From the NCBI RefSeq assembly GCF_014698755.1, contig NZ_JACJTO010000001.1, forward strand, positions 62,001-126,000: a stretch of 64,000 nucleotides of DNA. The letters are read 5' to 3'. Both the position numbers and the translations under genes were made by a program. How positions within the stretch are numbered: the first letter of the stretch is position 1; the number at the start of each line of letters is the position of its first letter. A model generated the notes under the pieces. That model was not told the origin of the DNA. It did not search any database and saw only the letters and a program-made list of their open reading frames with translations. Of the stretch, positions 46,135-55,077 are shown one piece after another. Source of the stretch: Aphanizomenon flos-aquae FACHB-1287. GTDB taxonomy: Bacteria > Cyanobacteriota > Cyanobacteriia > Cyanobacteriales > Nostocaceae.

Positions 46135-46923
46135 TTAACTAGCTTCACTAAATATTTCTATGGGAGAAACAGGAGAATTTATTTCATCTCCTAATGTAGC
46201 CATAATTTCTAATTTATTAATTTGCTCTTTTAACCAATTAGTAAATAAATCTCCAAGAATCCCTACCCGGATTTGTTCATTCAATTGGGGGGCAATAATT
46301 TCTTCAACAATAATTATATGAACTCCCTTAGGTGTAGTTACTGGTTTAATCATTTCTGGGGGATTAGCTGCAAAAACTGCGGAAGCAACTTCTGGTCTAA
46401 AATCACTGCGTTTGCGGATACCTTGATATCCTCCAGCGCGACGGATTTCAGGATTTTGGATATATTGACGAGCTACTTCTTGAAAACTAATTTCCCCTTC
46501 TTGGAGAGCATAAAATATTTCTAAAGCTAGATCTTCATCATCTAATATCACTTCATAGGTAACTGCTCCGCTATAACTAATTTGATGAGCATAAAAAAAT
46601 GGTTCTATCTTGTCAGCAAATAAATGATGGGCTAATTTCGCAGATAGGAGATTAAGATTAGCTATTTCTTCAAAATTGTCTAAGGAAAGATAATGTTTTT
46701 TTAACCATTCCCATGTGTCATCTGCTTTAATTAGATTATTAACTAATCGTAAATTATCTGCGGATTGTTGTAATTCTGCTATTTCAATGCTAATACCTTC
46801 TTTTTTAGCTGTTTCTGTAATGATTTTCCTGGTGGCAATTGCCTCTAATAAACTAGGGATTTGACAGGATATTTTCAGATGATAAATAATATCTTCTTTG
46901 GATATTTTTAAAATATTTGACAT
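46135..46923 (-). CDS. Parvulin-like peptidyl-prolyl isomerase
   Basis: This 262-residue protein has an N-terminal SurA-like helical region (residues 1-115) and a rotamase domain (about 118-218) with AVTYEVILDD, EISFQEVARQYIQNPEIRRAGGYQGIRKRSDFRPEVASAVFA and TTPKGVHIIIVEE. No signal peptide is visible, so it probably acts in the cytoplasm. Such isomerases frequently lie beside peptide-export or double-glycine precursor genes in cyanobacteria. That, plus its position just beyond the kinase/HopA1 unit, suggests a role in precursor handling. Confidence 0.85.
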   Translation of the reverse strand: MSNILKISKEDIIYHLKISCQIPSLLEAIATRKIITETAKKEGISIEIAELQQSADNLRLVNNLIKADDTWEWLKKHYLSLDNFEEIANLNLLSAKLAHHLFADKIEPFFYAHQISYSGAVTYEVILDDEDLALEIFYALQEGEISFQEVARQYIQNPEIRRAGGYQGIRKRSDFRPEVASAVFAANPPEMIKPVTTPKGVHIIIVEEIIAPQLNEQIRVGILGDLFTNWLKEQINKLEIMATLGDEINSPVSPIEIFSEAS

Positions 46924-47094
46924 GATTTAATCTCCTGAATTTACTCAATTTATTAAAAATTCTTTTTTTCTTACTTAAAGAAATTATTAACGTATCTATC
47001 ATATTTACCTAATATGTGATCTTTTTATCTCTATCCAATGGTACTTTTAATATTTTTGATAATTTATAGTCACAAAATTTGCCAATAAAAAACA

Positions 47095-47127
47095 AAATCC
47101 CTAACTTCTTCAAGAAGTCAGGGATTT
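47095..47127 (-). terminator. Rho-independent terminator of pgi (possibly bidirectional)
   Basis: A near-perfect 14-bp stem (AATCCCTGACTTCTTG on the minus strand) with T-rich DNA on its minus-strand 3' side. It lies 25 bases past the pgi stop. Confidence 0.8.
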
Positions 47128-47151
47128 AATTAATGAACAAAGAAAATTTTA

Positions 47152-48738
47152 CTAACCGAGAGAAACAGTTAAACTTCCGGGTTTAGCTAAATCACCAGTT
47201 AATACCACCCCCCGATTATTAGTGTGTAAATGACGGAGAATTTTGTAAATTGCTTCAACTTCCTCAGCAGCGCCGACAATATCTGCAAGTTCAGTCATAG
47301 AAAGTGCTTTTTTCTGGGTTTTTAACACTTCTAGAACCCGTTTTTGTAAATCAAGAATCACAGCAGCGGCTTTTTTACCAGCTTCCACACCTGGTTGATG
47401 ATAAGCATTGACATTAACTAAACTGGCATATAAACCCACAGCCCGTTCATACAATGCAATTAACGCGCCCACAGTGCGAGCATTAACTTGAGGAATGCTG
47501 ACTGTAATCGAATCGCGGTTATTTTCATACAATGCTTGACGAGTTCCTAACAAAAATCCACAGAGATAATCACCAGAAGTCACTCCAGGATCAACTTCTG
47601 GGGATTTTCCTTGACGATCTTCTAAAACTTCAATTAAGGTAGCAAAGAAATTAGGGACACCTTCACGCAACTGTTGTACATAGGCGTGTTGGTCCGTTGA
47701 ACCTTTGTTACCATAAACTGCAATCCCTTGATATACAGTTTTCCCGTCCAAATCTTTTTCCTTACCTAAAGATTCCATGACCAGTTGTTGCAAATAGCGG
47801 CTAAATAGCAACAGGCTGTCTTTGTAAGGAAGAACAACCATATCTTTTTCGCCTTTACCATTGCCAGAAAAATACCAAGCCAGGGCTAATAAGGCAGCCG
47901 GGTTATTTTTGAGATTGGGGACGCGGGTAGCATCATCCATCTCTTTTGCACCATCTAGCATGGCACGGATATCAATGCCCTGTAATGCCGCAGGTACTAG
48001 CCCTACAGCGGACATTTCTGAGGTACGTCCACCCACCCAGTCATACATGGAGAACCGGGCTAACCAATTTTCAGATTTGGCGACCTGATCCAGATTGCTA
48101 CCGGGTCCAGTAATCGCCACTGCATATTTAGCAAAGTCTAAATTTTGGGCTGTGTAAGCTTGTTTGACTTCAATCATGCCGTTGCGGGGTTCGGGAGTAC
48201 CTCCAGATTTGGAAATCACTAATACCAAAGTTGTGGCTAGTTTATTTCCCAGTTGGGCGAGAACCCGATCAATTCCGGTAGGGTCGGAATTGTCTATAAA
48301 GTGAATTTGTAAGGGCGGTAAATCGGGAGAAAGAGCTTCAGCGACAAATTGCGGACCTAAAGCTGAACCACCAATACCAATGGAGATGATATCTGTGAAG
48401 CGGCTTTCCTTGGGGGGATGAATCGCCCCGGTGTGTACCTGGTCGGCAAAAGCTTCGATTTGTTCCAAGGTTTGAACTATTTCTTGGGTTAGTTCAGGGG
48501 TGGGGGCCAAATCTGGATTCCGTAACCAGTAATGCCCTACCATGCGGTTTTCGTCAGGATTGGCGATCGCACCTTTTTCTAATTTCACCATATCCGTAAA
48601 CGCCTTGTCAAACTTAGGCTGTAATGATGCCACAAACGCATCATCAAACCGCATTCGACTAATATCTAGATATAGTCCTAATCCTGGATGGAAATATAAC
48701 CAATCCTGGTATCTTTGCCAAAGTGCCCTAGAAGTCAT
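47152..48738 (-). CDS. pgi: Glucose-6-phosphate isomerase
   Basis: This 528-residue enzyme interconverts glucose 6-phosphate and fructose 6-phosphate at the branch between glycolysis, the pentose phosphate pathway and glycogen synthesis. The start is taken at 48738 ([16 protein letters not shown]), since upstream residues of the longer frame do not look conserved. [14 protein letters not shown] (about residues 120-133), [11 protein letters not shown] (about 175-185), VGGRTSEMS and [11 protein letters not shown] are visible. It has a C-terminal extension after about residue 440, as in other cyanobacterial enzymes. Confidence 0.97.
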   Translation of the reverse strand: MTSRALWQRYQDWLYFHPGLGLYLDISRMRFDDAFVASLQPKFDKAFTDMVKLEKGAIANPDENRMVGHYWLRNPDLAPTPELTQEIVQTLEQIEAFADQVHTGAIHPPKESRFTDIISIGIGGSALGPQFVAEALSPDLPPLQIHFIDNSDPTGIDRVLAQLGNKLATTLVLVISKSGGTPEPRNGMIEVKQAYTAQNLDFAKYAVAITGPGSNLDQVAKSENWLARFSMYDWVGGRTSEMSAVGLVPAALQGIDIRAMLDGAKEMDDATRVPNLKNNPAALLALAWYFSGNGKGEKDMVVLPYKDSLLLFSRYLQQLVMESLGKEKDLDGKTVYQGIAVYGNKGSTDQHAYVQQLREGVPNFFATLIEVLEDRQGKSPEVDPGVTSGDYLCGFLLGTRQALYENNRDSITVSIPQVNARTVGALIALYERAVGLYASLVNVNAYHQPGVEAGKKAAAVILDLQKRVLEVLKTQKKALSMTELADIVGAAEEVEAIYKILRHLHTNNRGVVLTGDLAKPGSLTVSLG

Positions 48739-48937
48739 AGGGAAGTCCCAAATAAAGTGTTGGTCAAACACAAGTTTAATGTATGGTTTTGGCGATCCCT
48801 GCTTTGTCTTATACAGTTTTTAACAGAATAACGGATATGGGGAGTTTTAAGTTGTTGACACTCTCAGGGCTGAATTAAGTACAAAGGTGATAAATCTTTA
48901 CGTACTTTAACCAATCTTTACAAAAAGAAAAACTCTA

Positions 48938-49017
48938 TGGTCAGTGGTCAGTGGTCAGTAGTCATTAGTTAGTGGTTATGAACGAACAACTGACAACGAA
49001 CAACTGACAACTGACAT
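48938..49017. repeat. Short tandem repeats (GGTCAGT and AACTGACAACGA types)
   Basis: Tandem GGTCAGT units are followed by AACAACTGACAACGAAC units. A 27-base stretch (48978-49004) is identical to 50102-50128, so the acyltransferase gene is bracketed by copies in the same orientation. Confidence 0.8.
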
Positions 49018-49065
49018 AACACCGGGAAGTGCTGTATCTGGCGGTTTTTAATCGCCAGGATGATC

Positions 49066-49908
49066 TTAATGGGTAGATTCTTGGATCAAAGTATCCAACT
49101 CTTGCTGCATTTTATTTTTGACTAACTCATAGCATTCATTAACATAAATGCGATCGCTTGCAGCTTCTCTTCCATAGCGAGAAAATACAATAGGCGGACA
49201 AACCCTAGTGTATATAGGCATAGGAAAAGGAATATTAGGCCAAGGTCCAAAAGCCACTCCCCAGGGTAATCCTAGATAAATAGGAAAAACCAGAGGGTCA
49301 ACTCCAAACAGCCAAGGCATACCCATTTTATGAAATTGCTGCATGATTTCATATATATCAGCTAAGACAATCAGAGTATCATGTGACCCCCAGGAAATGG
49401 CCGGGACAATCGGCACATTTTCCCGCAACGCTAACTTGATAAATCCCTGGCGTTGAGCAAAGTAAATTTTATCCCGCATTGCATGGGGACGAAAGACATC
49501 CTCCGCCCCACCAGGATAGACTAAAACACTAGCACCAGACCGCAAAGCCGCGTAAGCCATTTTCGGATGAGCTCTGACTGCACCAGCCTTCATCGCCATT
49601 TCTGCTGCTAGAGGGAAGACATCCCAAACTTTAGGGTGCATCAAACCATAAATCGGTCTCTCCACGCCAAAGCGACGCAACCAATCATATAACATCATGG
49701 ATGTGTCTGGAGAGGCCAGCCCGCCATTATGAGAACCAACAATCAGGATTTTTTGATTGGGAACATTTTCCCAACCACTGGTTTGGACTCGAAAATATAA
49801 GTTATATAACCAGCCTAAGATAGGCATCATAGACTCAATAAACTTTGGATCTCGTTGCTCTAAGGACCACCCTGTATTGGTGTTTTGAAGATGCTTCAGT
49901 TTTAACAT
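49066..49908 (-). CDS. Lysophospholipid acyltransferase-like protein (DGAT2/TMEM68 type)
   Basis: This 280-residue acyltransferase-fold protein has ILIVGSHNGGLASPD (about residues 53-67, the catalytic His in an HNGG context), LVYPGGAEDVFRPHAMRDK (about 129-147) and PIVPAISWGSHDTL (about 167-180). The block order fits glycerol acyltransferases of the TMEM68/DGAT2 kind. In cyanobacteria these can make plastoquinol or phytyl esters or triacylglycerol; the exact substrate is inferred. No signal peptide; probably membrane-associated. Confidence 0.82.
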   Translation of the reverse strand: MLKLKHLQNTNTGWSLEQRDPKFIESMMPILGWLYNLYFRVQTSGWENVPNQKILIVGSHNGGLASPDTSMMLYDWLRRFGVERPIYGLMHPKVWDVFPLAAEMAMKAGAVRAHPKMAYAALRSGASVLVYPGGAEDVFRPHAMRDKIYFAQRQGFIKLALRENVPIVPAISWGSHDTLIVLADIYEIMQQFHKMGMPWLFGVDPLVFPIYLGLPWGVAFGPWPNIPFPMPIYTRVCPPIVFSRYGREAASDRIYVNECYELVKNKMQQELDTLIQESTH

Positions 49909-50073
49909 CAGGAAATTTTTCAGGATTTACACGGATAAAACTATCCGTTGTTTTGCAGTTTCATTCAGCCTAACGCAAGGAAAGCCATTGTTTTCTTGAC
50001 TCTAAAATCAAGAAATATTCAGTAGGAACACAATCTAATTGTTCTCGTCTCAATAAGTAATATCTCAAAGGTC

Positions 50074-50128
50074 AGTCGTCAGCAGTCAGTGGTCAGTGGT
50101 CATGAACGAACAACTGACAACGAACAAC
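50074..50128. repeat. Short tandem repeats, second bracket of the acyltransferase gene
   Basis: GTCAGT/GGTCAGT units followed by the 27-base AACGAACAACTGACAACGAA-type stretch that is identical to 48978-49004. The 307-base gap 49909-50215 contains nothing else recognisable. Confidence 0.8.
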
Positions 50129-50215
50129 ATTACGAAAAGTTCTGCAAAATCCGGCTAAAACAGACCTTTTTGTTTAAAACTCAATGCAGCCAATATATGA
50201 GAGCATAGAAATAAC

Positions 50216-50653
50216 ATGAAAACTTTGAAGCTATTGAAAATTGCTTCCCTAGCATTTACAACAGGTTTATTATTGAATCAGTCTAGTTTTGCTGACACCT
50301 CAACCATTGAAATTAATTCTGCTTTGACAGAAGACCTAATATTAACAGGTCTGTCTGGGGGGGATGTGAAAGATAAATGTGGGAATATTAGCTCCACCCC
50401 TAATCAAGTAATTTCAATTACAGAGCCATTGCCTTATCTACGCTTTACGGTGGAGGCTAAAGATAATGAAGCTACAGGACAAACACTATTGATTTCAGGA
50501 CCGGGAGGGAGATTTTGTGTTCTTGCTGAAGGTGGCAAGGCAGAACTCTCTGGTTACTGGCAAGAGGGTAAATACTTAGTGTATATAGGTCAATCACGAA
50601 AGAAGCAGAAGTACACTCTTTCTATTTCTCTGAAAAAACCAATTTTAAAATAG
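50216..50653 (+). CDS. Secreted hypothetical protein
   Basis: This 145-residue protein has a signal peptide (about residues 1-26, ending SSFA). The mature part is acidic, then beta-rich, with two Cys (KDKCGN and GRFCVLAEG) that could pair. TEDLILTGLSGGDVKDKCG and YLRFTVEAKDNEATGQTLLISGPGG suggest a lectin-like or PPC-like beta sandwich. No family recognised with confidence. It is followed by psbV on the same strand after about 100 bases. Confidence 0.7.
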   Translation: MKTLKLLKIASLAFTTGLLLNQSSFADTSTIEINSALTEDLILTGLSGGDVKDKCGNISSTPNQVISITEPLPYLRFTVEAKDNEATGQTLLISGPGGRFCVLAEGGKAELSGYWQEGKYLVYIGQSRKKQKYTLSISLKKPILK

Positions 50654-50753
50654 TACACCTGTCACCTATCACCTTCTTCTTTTTGGCAACAAATTGGACT
50701 CCTAACATGATATTGGTATTACAGTGACTCAATAAAATCTTGAAGGGGGAAAT

Positions 50754-51245
50754 ATGTTTAGAAGGCTAATTGGTGTTGTTGTTGCTACTATTTTACTGAC
50801 TTTTCAGATGGTTATCAGTAGTGCAACAGCTTTAGAACTAAATGAAACTATCCGCACGGTGCCATTAAATGACAAAGGTGATACTGTTGTATTATCTCTG
50901 AAACAAGTCAAAAAAGGTAAACGACTATTCAATTACGCTTGCGCTCAATGCCATGCAGGTGGTGTGACGAAGACTAACCAAAATGTGGGACTTGAACCAG
51001 AAGCTTTAGCAGGGGCTCTACCCAACCGCAATAATATTGAAGGACTGGTGGACTATATGAAAAATCCCACCACCTATGATGGTGAAACAGAGATTTCTGA
51101 AATCCACCCCAGTATTAAGAGTGCAAATATTTTCAAAGTCATGCGAAATCTTAAAGAGGAAGACTTGAAAGCAATTGCTGGACATATTCTCCTTGAGCCC
51201 AAAGTTGTTGGCGCTAAATGGGGTGGCGGTAAAATTTATTACTAA
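50754..51245 (+). CDS. psbV: Cytochrome c550, photosystem II extrinsic subunit PsbV
   Basis: This 163-residue precursor has a signal peptide (residues 1-26, cleavage before LELNETIRTV). The heme attachment site is CAQCH (about residues 63-67). The axial His lies in SEIHPSIKSANIF (about 118). The C-terminus KWGGGKIYY is typical. It docks on the lumenal side of photosystem II and stabilises the oxygen-evolving Mn4CaO5 cluster. RBS AAGGGGGA precedes ATG. Confidence 0.98.
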   Translation: MFRRLIGVVVATILLTFQMVISSATALELNETIRTVPLNDKGDTVVLSLKQVKKGKRLFNYACAQCHAGGVTKTNQNVGLEPEALAGALPNRNNIEGLVDYMKNPTTYDGETEISEIHPSIKSANIFKVMRNLKEEDLKAIAGHILLEPKVVGAKWGGGKIYY

Positions 51246-51310
51246 ACTATCCTGATACAGCCATACAAATTGTCAGGGAACAGATGATACATTCCCTGAC
51301 ATTTCAACAA

Positions 51311-52462
51311 CTAATTTCTAAGCTGTACAGGCATAGCCAAATAAGTCATTTTTAACCCACCTAAAGGAGTAAAAATTACTGGAGTTAAACTTTGATTTAA
51401 GTGCATTTGAATTTCTGAAGATGGTAATTCTTTCAAACCTTCCATTAGATATTTGACATTAAAAGCAATGTCTATATCTTCTCCAGATATTTGTGCTGGC
51501 ATTGATTCTGTACCACTACCCACATCTTGGGCTTCACAAGATAAAGTAACTTCTTGATTGGCATTATCAATGCTAACTTTGACAATATTGTTTTTCTGAT
51601 CTGCTAATACAGCAATTCGTTCTAAAGTGCTGATAAATTGCTTTCTTTCTAATGTAACTTGGCGTTCAAATTGACGAGGAATTAATTGCCGATAGGCTGG
51701 ATATTGTCCTTCTAAAGTGCGGCTTGTTAACCGTTGATTTTGCCAAGCAAAGACTACTTGACCTTGATCTAAATATACCGCTACAGTATCTTCCGAGGCG
51801 GAACTATGTCCTAACATCCGTTGTAATTCCCGTAATGCTCTTGCGGGTACTGTCACTTCTACCTGTTCACTCCCTTCTACAGGACGCTCATTGTTGGTTT
51901 CCAGCACGGCTAAACGGTGTCCATCGGTGGCTGCAAATTCTAAAGTGTCTTGTTTTAGGGTTAAATGTACTCCTGTGAGGACTTGTTTAGTTTCGTCTGA
52001 ACTGGTAGCAAATAAAGAACCTTTTAAACCTTCAATTAAGGCAGCAGTGGTAAGAGTAATTGCTTCAGCGTTTTCAATCACTGGTAATTCGGGAAATTCT
52101 TCCGCGCCCATTGCTCGCACTTGGTAACGTCCGGTCTTGGGCTTGAGTGTAACAATTATACCTTCTCCACCTGCGTCTCCTGATTGGTCATCGAGGGTGA
52201 TTTCCCCTTCTGGTAAACGAGAAGTGATATCTACAAGTAGTTTGGCGGGGAGAGCGATCGCTCCACTTTCTAATACTTCGGCTGTAAAACTGGTACGGAT
52301 ACCTAAACTCAAGTCAAAGGCTGTTAAACTCACTTGATTAGTTTTGGCATCTGCTTGTAATAAAATATTAGCCAGGACTGGGTGAGTTGGCCTAGATGGG
52401 ACTGCACGACTAACGAGAGAAAGATTACTACTGAGATCACTTTGAGAACAGATTAATTTCAT
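51311..52462 (-). CDS. dnaN: DNA polymerase III beta subunit (sliding clamp)
   Basis: This 383-residue clamp has three clamp domains and starts MKLICSQSDLSSNLSLVSRAVPSRPTHPVLANILL. GVHLTLKQDTLEFAATDGHRLA (about residues 163-184) and the C-terminal TPLGGLKMTYLAMPVQLR are family landmarks. It tethers the replicative polymerase and recruits many partners. Here it is next to psbV, not dnaA. Heptamer repeats lie directly upstream. Confidence 0.98.
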   Translation of the reverse strand: MKLICSQSDLSSNLSLVSRAVPSRPTHPVLANILLQADAKTNQVSLTAFDLSLGIRTSFTAEVLESGAIALPAKLLVDITSRLPEGEITLDDQSGDAGGEGIIVTLKPKTGRYQVRAMGAEEFPELPVIENAEAITLTTAALIEGLKGSLFATSSDETKQVLTGVHLTLKQDTLEFAATDGHRLAVLETNNERPVEGSEQVEVTVPARALRELQRMLGHSSASEDTVAVYLDQGQVVFAWQNQRLTSRTLEGQYPAYRQLIPRQFERQVTLERKQFISTLERIAVLADQKNNIVKVSIDNANQEVTLSCEAQDVGSGTESMPAQISGEDIDIAFNVKYLMEGLKELPSSEIQMHLNQSLTPVIFTPLGGLKMTYLAMPVQLRN

Positions 52463-52479
52463 CTTAAAGGTAATTGAAT

Positions 52480-52545
52480 GGGGGGAATAGGGAATAGGGA
52501 ATAGGTAATTGGTAATGGGTAATTGGTAATTGGTAATTGGTAATA
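52480..52545. repeat. Heptamer repeats GGTAATT/GGTAATG upstream of dnaN
   Basis: GGGAATA units followed by about six GGTAATT/GGTAATG units, the reverse complement of the array at 22276-22422. It begins 18 bases beyond the dnaN start codon and probably falls within its leader or promoter. Confidence 0.85.
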
Positions 52546-52571
52546 ACTGATTTACCCATTACGTTGTTATC

Positions 52572-53303
52572 TTAACTGCTTAAAGCCTTGATAAACCGTT
52601 GTAAACTCTTAAACACACTGGATTTTTTAGCTGGTGTAGAGTCTGTGGTGTTTTCCCCTTTCCCTAGGAGAATTGCATCTAATTCATCACCAGAGGGTTT
52701 TTTAGGGAGTTCGGTAATTTTTTGATATCCACCTTCTGTTTCTAACCATATTTCCCACAGTCCAGGGTAGCAACGGAAAAGGGCAGATTGATCATCTAGA
52801 GGACGGATATAGTAACAAGATTCGATGGTACTAATGAAGCGACGACGGGTTTCCCTGGCTGTGTAACCGATACCAACGATACTAGAATCTTCTAGTCGGG
52901 GTGTCAACATGATGACGGGACGTTCTCCAATTAGTTCACACAATTTTTCTAATTGTGGTACTTCTACGGATGTGGGGGCGATAAACAGGAAAATTTCATC
53001 TTCTGGCTGAATTTTCGCGGCTAAGGATGCGGCTCTACCTGTACCAATATCGGAAATTTGGAATCCTGCATCTTTCCAGTCACGACGGGCTAAAGCAGCC
53101 GCACCGGCATCAGCAAAGAAGACTTTGAGACGGGATTCATATTCAGTAAACTGAGGGAGAAACTGTTCTGCAACTGTCATGAATTTGAGTTCTGGAAATA
53201 ATAACTCAACTTGAATCCGAGTTACACCATCAGCTAAAGCTGATTTTACCGCTTCTGTTGATTGAGCGATCGCATCTTCTAGGGTTTTGGGTAGTTCGGC
53301 CAT
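52572..53303 (-). CDS. DUF1995 family protein
   Basis: This 243-residue protein starts MAELPKTLEDAIAQSTEAVKSALADGVTRIQVELLFPELK, the DUF1995 N-terminus shared by cyanobacteria and plastids. Later blocks include FIAPTSVEVPQLEKLCE (about 104-120) and CYPGLWEIWLETEGGYQ. Plant relatives are chloroplast proteins, some reported in adenylate or thylakoid functions. No catalytic residue can be assigned. It is divergent from the DEAD-box helicase gene. Confidence 0.85.
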   Translation of the reverse strand: MAELPKTLEDAIAQSTEAVKSALADGVTRIQVELLFPELKFMTVAEQFLPQFTEYESRLKVFFADAGAAALARRDWKDAGFQISDIGTGRAASLAAKIQPEDEIFLFIAPTSVEVPQLEKLCELIGERPVIMLTPRLEDSSIVGIGYTARETRRRFISTIESCYYIRPLDDQSALFRCYPGLWEIWLETEGGYQKITELPKKPSGDELDAILLGKGENTTDSTPAKKSSVFKSLQRFIKALSS

Positions 53304-53406
53304 GGTTTACAAAGTCGCTGGATTAGTATTTAATTCTCTCACTATTAAGTCTCCGGTTGTAAAATCGCGGATTGGGAGAGATAGTTTCAGATTTAACAAT
53401 AAGTGC

Positions 53407-53412
53407 TATAAT
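53407..53412 (+). promoter_or_regulatory. Candidate -10 box of the helicase gene
   Basis: A perfect TATAAT lies 122 bases before the helicase ATG, giving a leader of over 100 bases. The -35 match is poor. Long leaders are usual for cold-regulated RNA helicase genes in cyanobacteria, but regulation here is not shown. Confidence 0.35.
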
Positions 53413-53533
53413 GGGAGATTACGGCTTATGCTCCTAGTCTTGGTGCTTACTGCCCATTTACCATTTTAAACCATTCGTCCGCCTAAGACTGCAGCCATAA
53501 TTGGCGACAGGCCGATGTTATTTCTGGAGTTCT

Positions 53534-54877
53534 ATGTCTTTTTCTAATCTCGGCTTGTCCCCTGAAATTATCCGTGCTGTTACGGAGCTAGGATATAATC
53601 AACCTACACCAATCCAGAAACAGGCTATTCCTGTGGTATTGGCTGGGGGTGATATTATGGCTGGAGCGCAAACTGGTACTGGTAAAACCGCCAGCTTCAC
53701 TCTACCATTGTTACATCGTTTGTCTGCAAATAAGAGTATTTCCAGCAATTCTCAGGGATTTTCCCCAATTCGGGCTTTAATTCTCACTCCTACTCGTGAA
53801 CTCGCTGCACAGGTACAAGAAAGCGTCCGTGATTATGGTAAATACTTAGATTTGAGTTCAATGGTGATGTTTGGGGGGGTGAGTATTGGTCCCCAAAAAC
53901 AGAAATTGAGAACCCGTATAGATATTTTAGTTTCCACTCCGGGACGATTGTTAGATCATGTTCAACAAGGGACAGTTAATTTATCCCGTGTAGAAGTGTT
54001 GGTACTGGATGAAGCAGATCGAATGCTGGATATGGGTTTTATTAATGATATTCGCCGTATTCTGGCACTTTTACCAAAACAACGCCAGAATTTGCTATTT
54101 TTTGCGACTTTCTCGGATAAAGTTAAAATCCTGGCCGCTGGGTTACTAAATAATCCGACAATGATTGAAGTGGCACGTCGGAATGTAACTGCGGCTACGG
54201 TATCACAGAAAGTTTATCATGTGGACCGCGATCGCAAACGGCAATTACTTTCTCATCTGATTCAGGAAAATAACTGGTATCAAGTATTAGTGTTTAGCCG
54301 CACCAAGCATGGTGCTGACCGCTTGGTTAAGCAGTTGGGTGAGGACCGTATTCAAGCTTTAGCTATTCACGGGAATAAGAGTCAAGGAGCGCGAACTCAC
54401 GCTTTAACTAAGTTTAAAGATGGGACTTTGCAGGTATTGGTAGCAACGGATATTGCTGCGCGTGGTCTTGATATTAGTGAATTACCTCACGTTATTAATT
54501 ACGATTTACCGAATGTTCCAGAGGATTATGTACATCGTATTGGTCGGACTGGACGCGCTGGTGCGGAAGGTCAAGCGATTTCCCTTGTATGTGTTGATGA
54601 ACATCATTTGTTAGCGGATATTGAGCAACTAATTCAGCAGCGTTTACCTAAGGAAGTGGTGGCTGGTTTTGGAGTCAACCCGGAAATTAAGGCCGAACCA
54701 ATTCCCAATGGACGCAAAGCTCCTGCTGGTGGTGGTGGAAATCAGCGAACTCGTCGTTCTGCTCCTAAATCTGCTTCTCAAAAGTCCCCTAGACAGCCTT
54801 CTTCACGCACAGCAGCGGGTGATAAAAAGTCTATTCCTGGTTCACCGACACCACGTCGTTCTGGTAAACGTAGGTAA
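53534..54877 (+). CDS. DEAD-box RNA helicase (RhlE-like)
   Basis: This 447-residue helicase starts at ATG 53534 ([13 protein letters not shown]), with GGAG 4-7 bases upstream; a longer frame is unlikely. It has the Q motif ([10 protein letters not shown]), motif I AQTGTGKT (about residues 49-56), PTRELA, motif II DEAD (about 159-162), and motif [12 protein letters not shown] (about 333-342). Motif III, normally SAT, reads FAT (residues 190-192). The last about 75 residues are basic, Ser/Pro/Gly-rich and probably bind RNA. It should unwind structured RNA, possibly with altered coupling. Confidence 0.95.
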   Translation: MSFSNLGLSPEIIRAVTELGYNQPTPIQKQAIPVVLAGGDIMAGAQTGTGKTASFTLPLLHRLSANKSISSNSQGFSPIRALILTPTRELAAQVQESVRDYGKYLDLSSMVMFGGVSIGPQKQKLRTRIDILVSTPGRLLDHVQQGTVNLSRVEVLVLDEADRMLDMGFINDIRRILALLPKQRQNLLFFATFSDKVKILAAGLLNNPTMIEVARRNVTAATVSQKVYHVDRDRKRQLLSHLIQENNWYQVLVFSRTKHGADRLVKQLGEDRIQALAIHGNKSQGARTHALTKFKDGTLQVLVATDIAARGLDISELPHVINYDLPNVPEDYVHRIGRTGRAGAEGQAISLVCVDEHHLLADIEQLIQQRLPKEVVAGFGVNPEIKAEPIPNGRKAPAGGGGNQRTRRSAPKSASQKSPRQPSSRTAAGDKKSIPGSPTPRRSGKRR

Positions 54878-54902
54878 TAGACCAGTCCCCACAAGGGAAA
54901 GT

Positions 54903-54924
54903 GTTTAGTCTCTAGAGACTAAAC
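54903..54924. repeat. Perfect 22-base palindrome
   Basis: The half-site GTTTAGTCTCT is followed at once by its reverse complement. It lies 26 bases after the helicase stop. It could fold as a terminator-like hairpin or represent a dispersed cyanobacterial palindrome; AAAC follows, no T run. Confidence 0.8.
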
Positions 54925-55015
54925 TTACTAATAAATTTGGCATTGCTGATAGCTTGCGTAGCGAAGCGAGACTGAAGTATGAAAATCAAAAATTTCAAAT
55001 TCTTACTCTCTGAGA

Positions 55016-55033
55016 CTCTGCGCCTCTGCGTGA
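55016..55033. repeat. Dispersed repeat CTCTGCGCCTCTGCGTGA, copy 2
   Basis: Identical to 38857-38874, in the same orientation, 45 bases before ackA. Confidence 0.7.
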
Positions 55034-55077
55034 TGTAAAATTATATCCTGAATAAGCAACGCCATAAAATTTAATTT

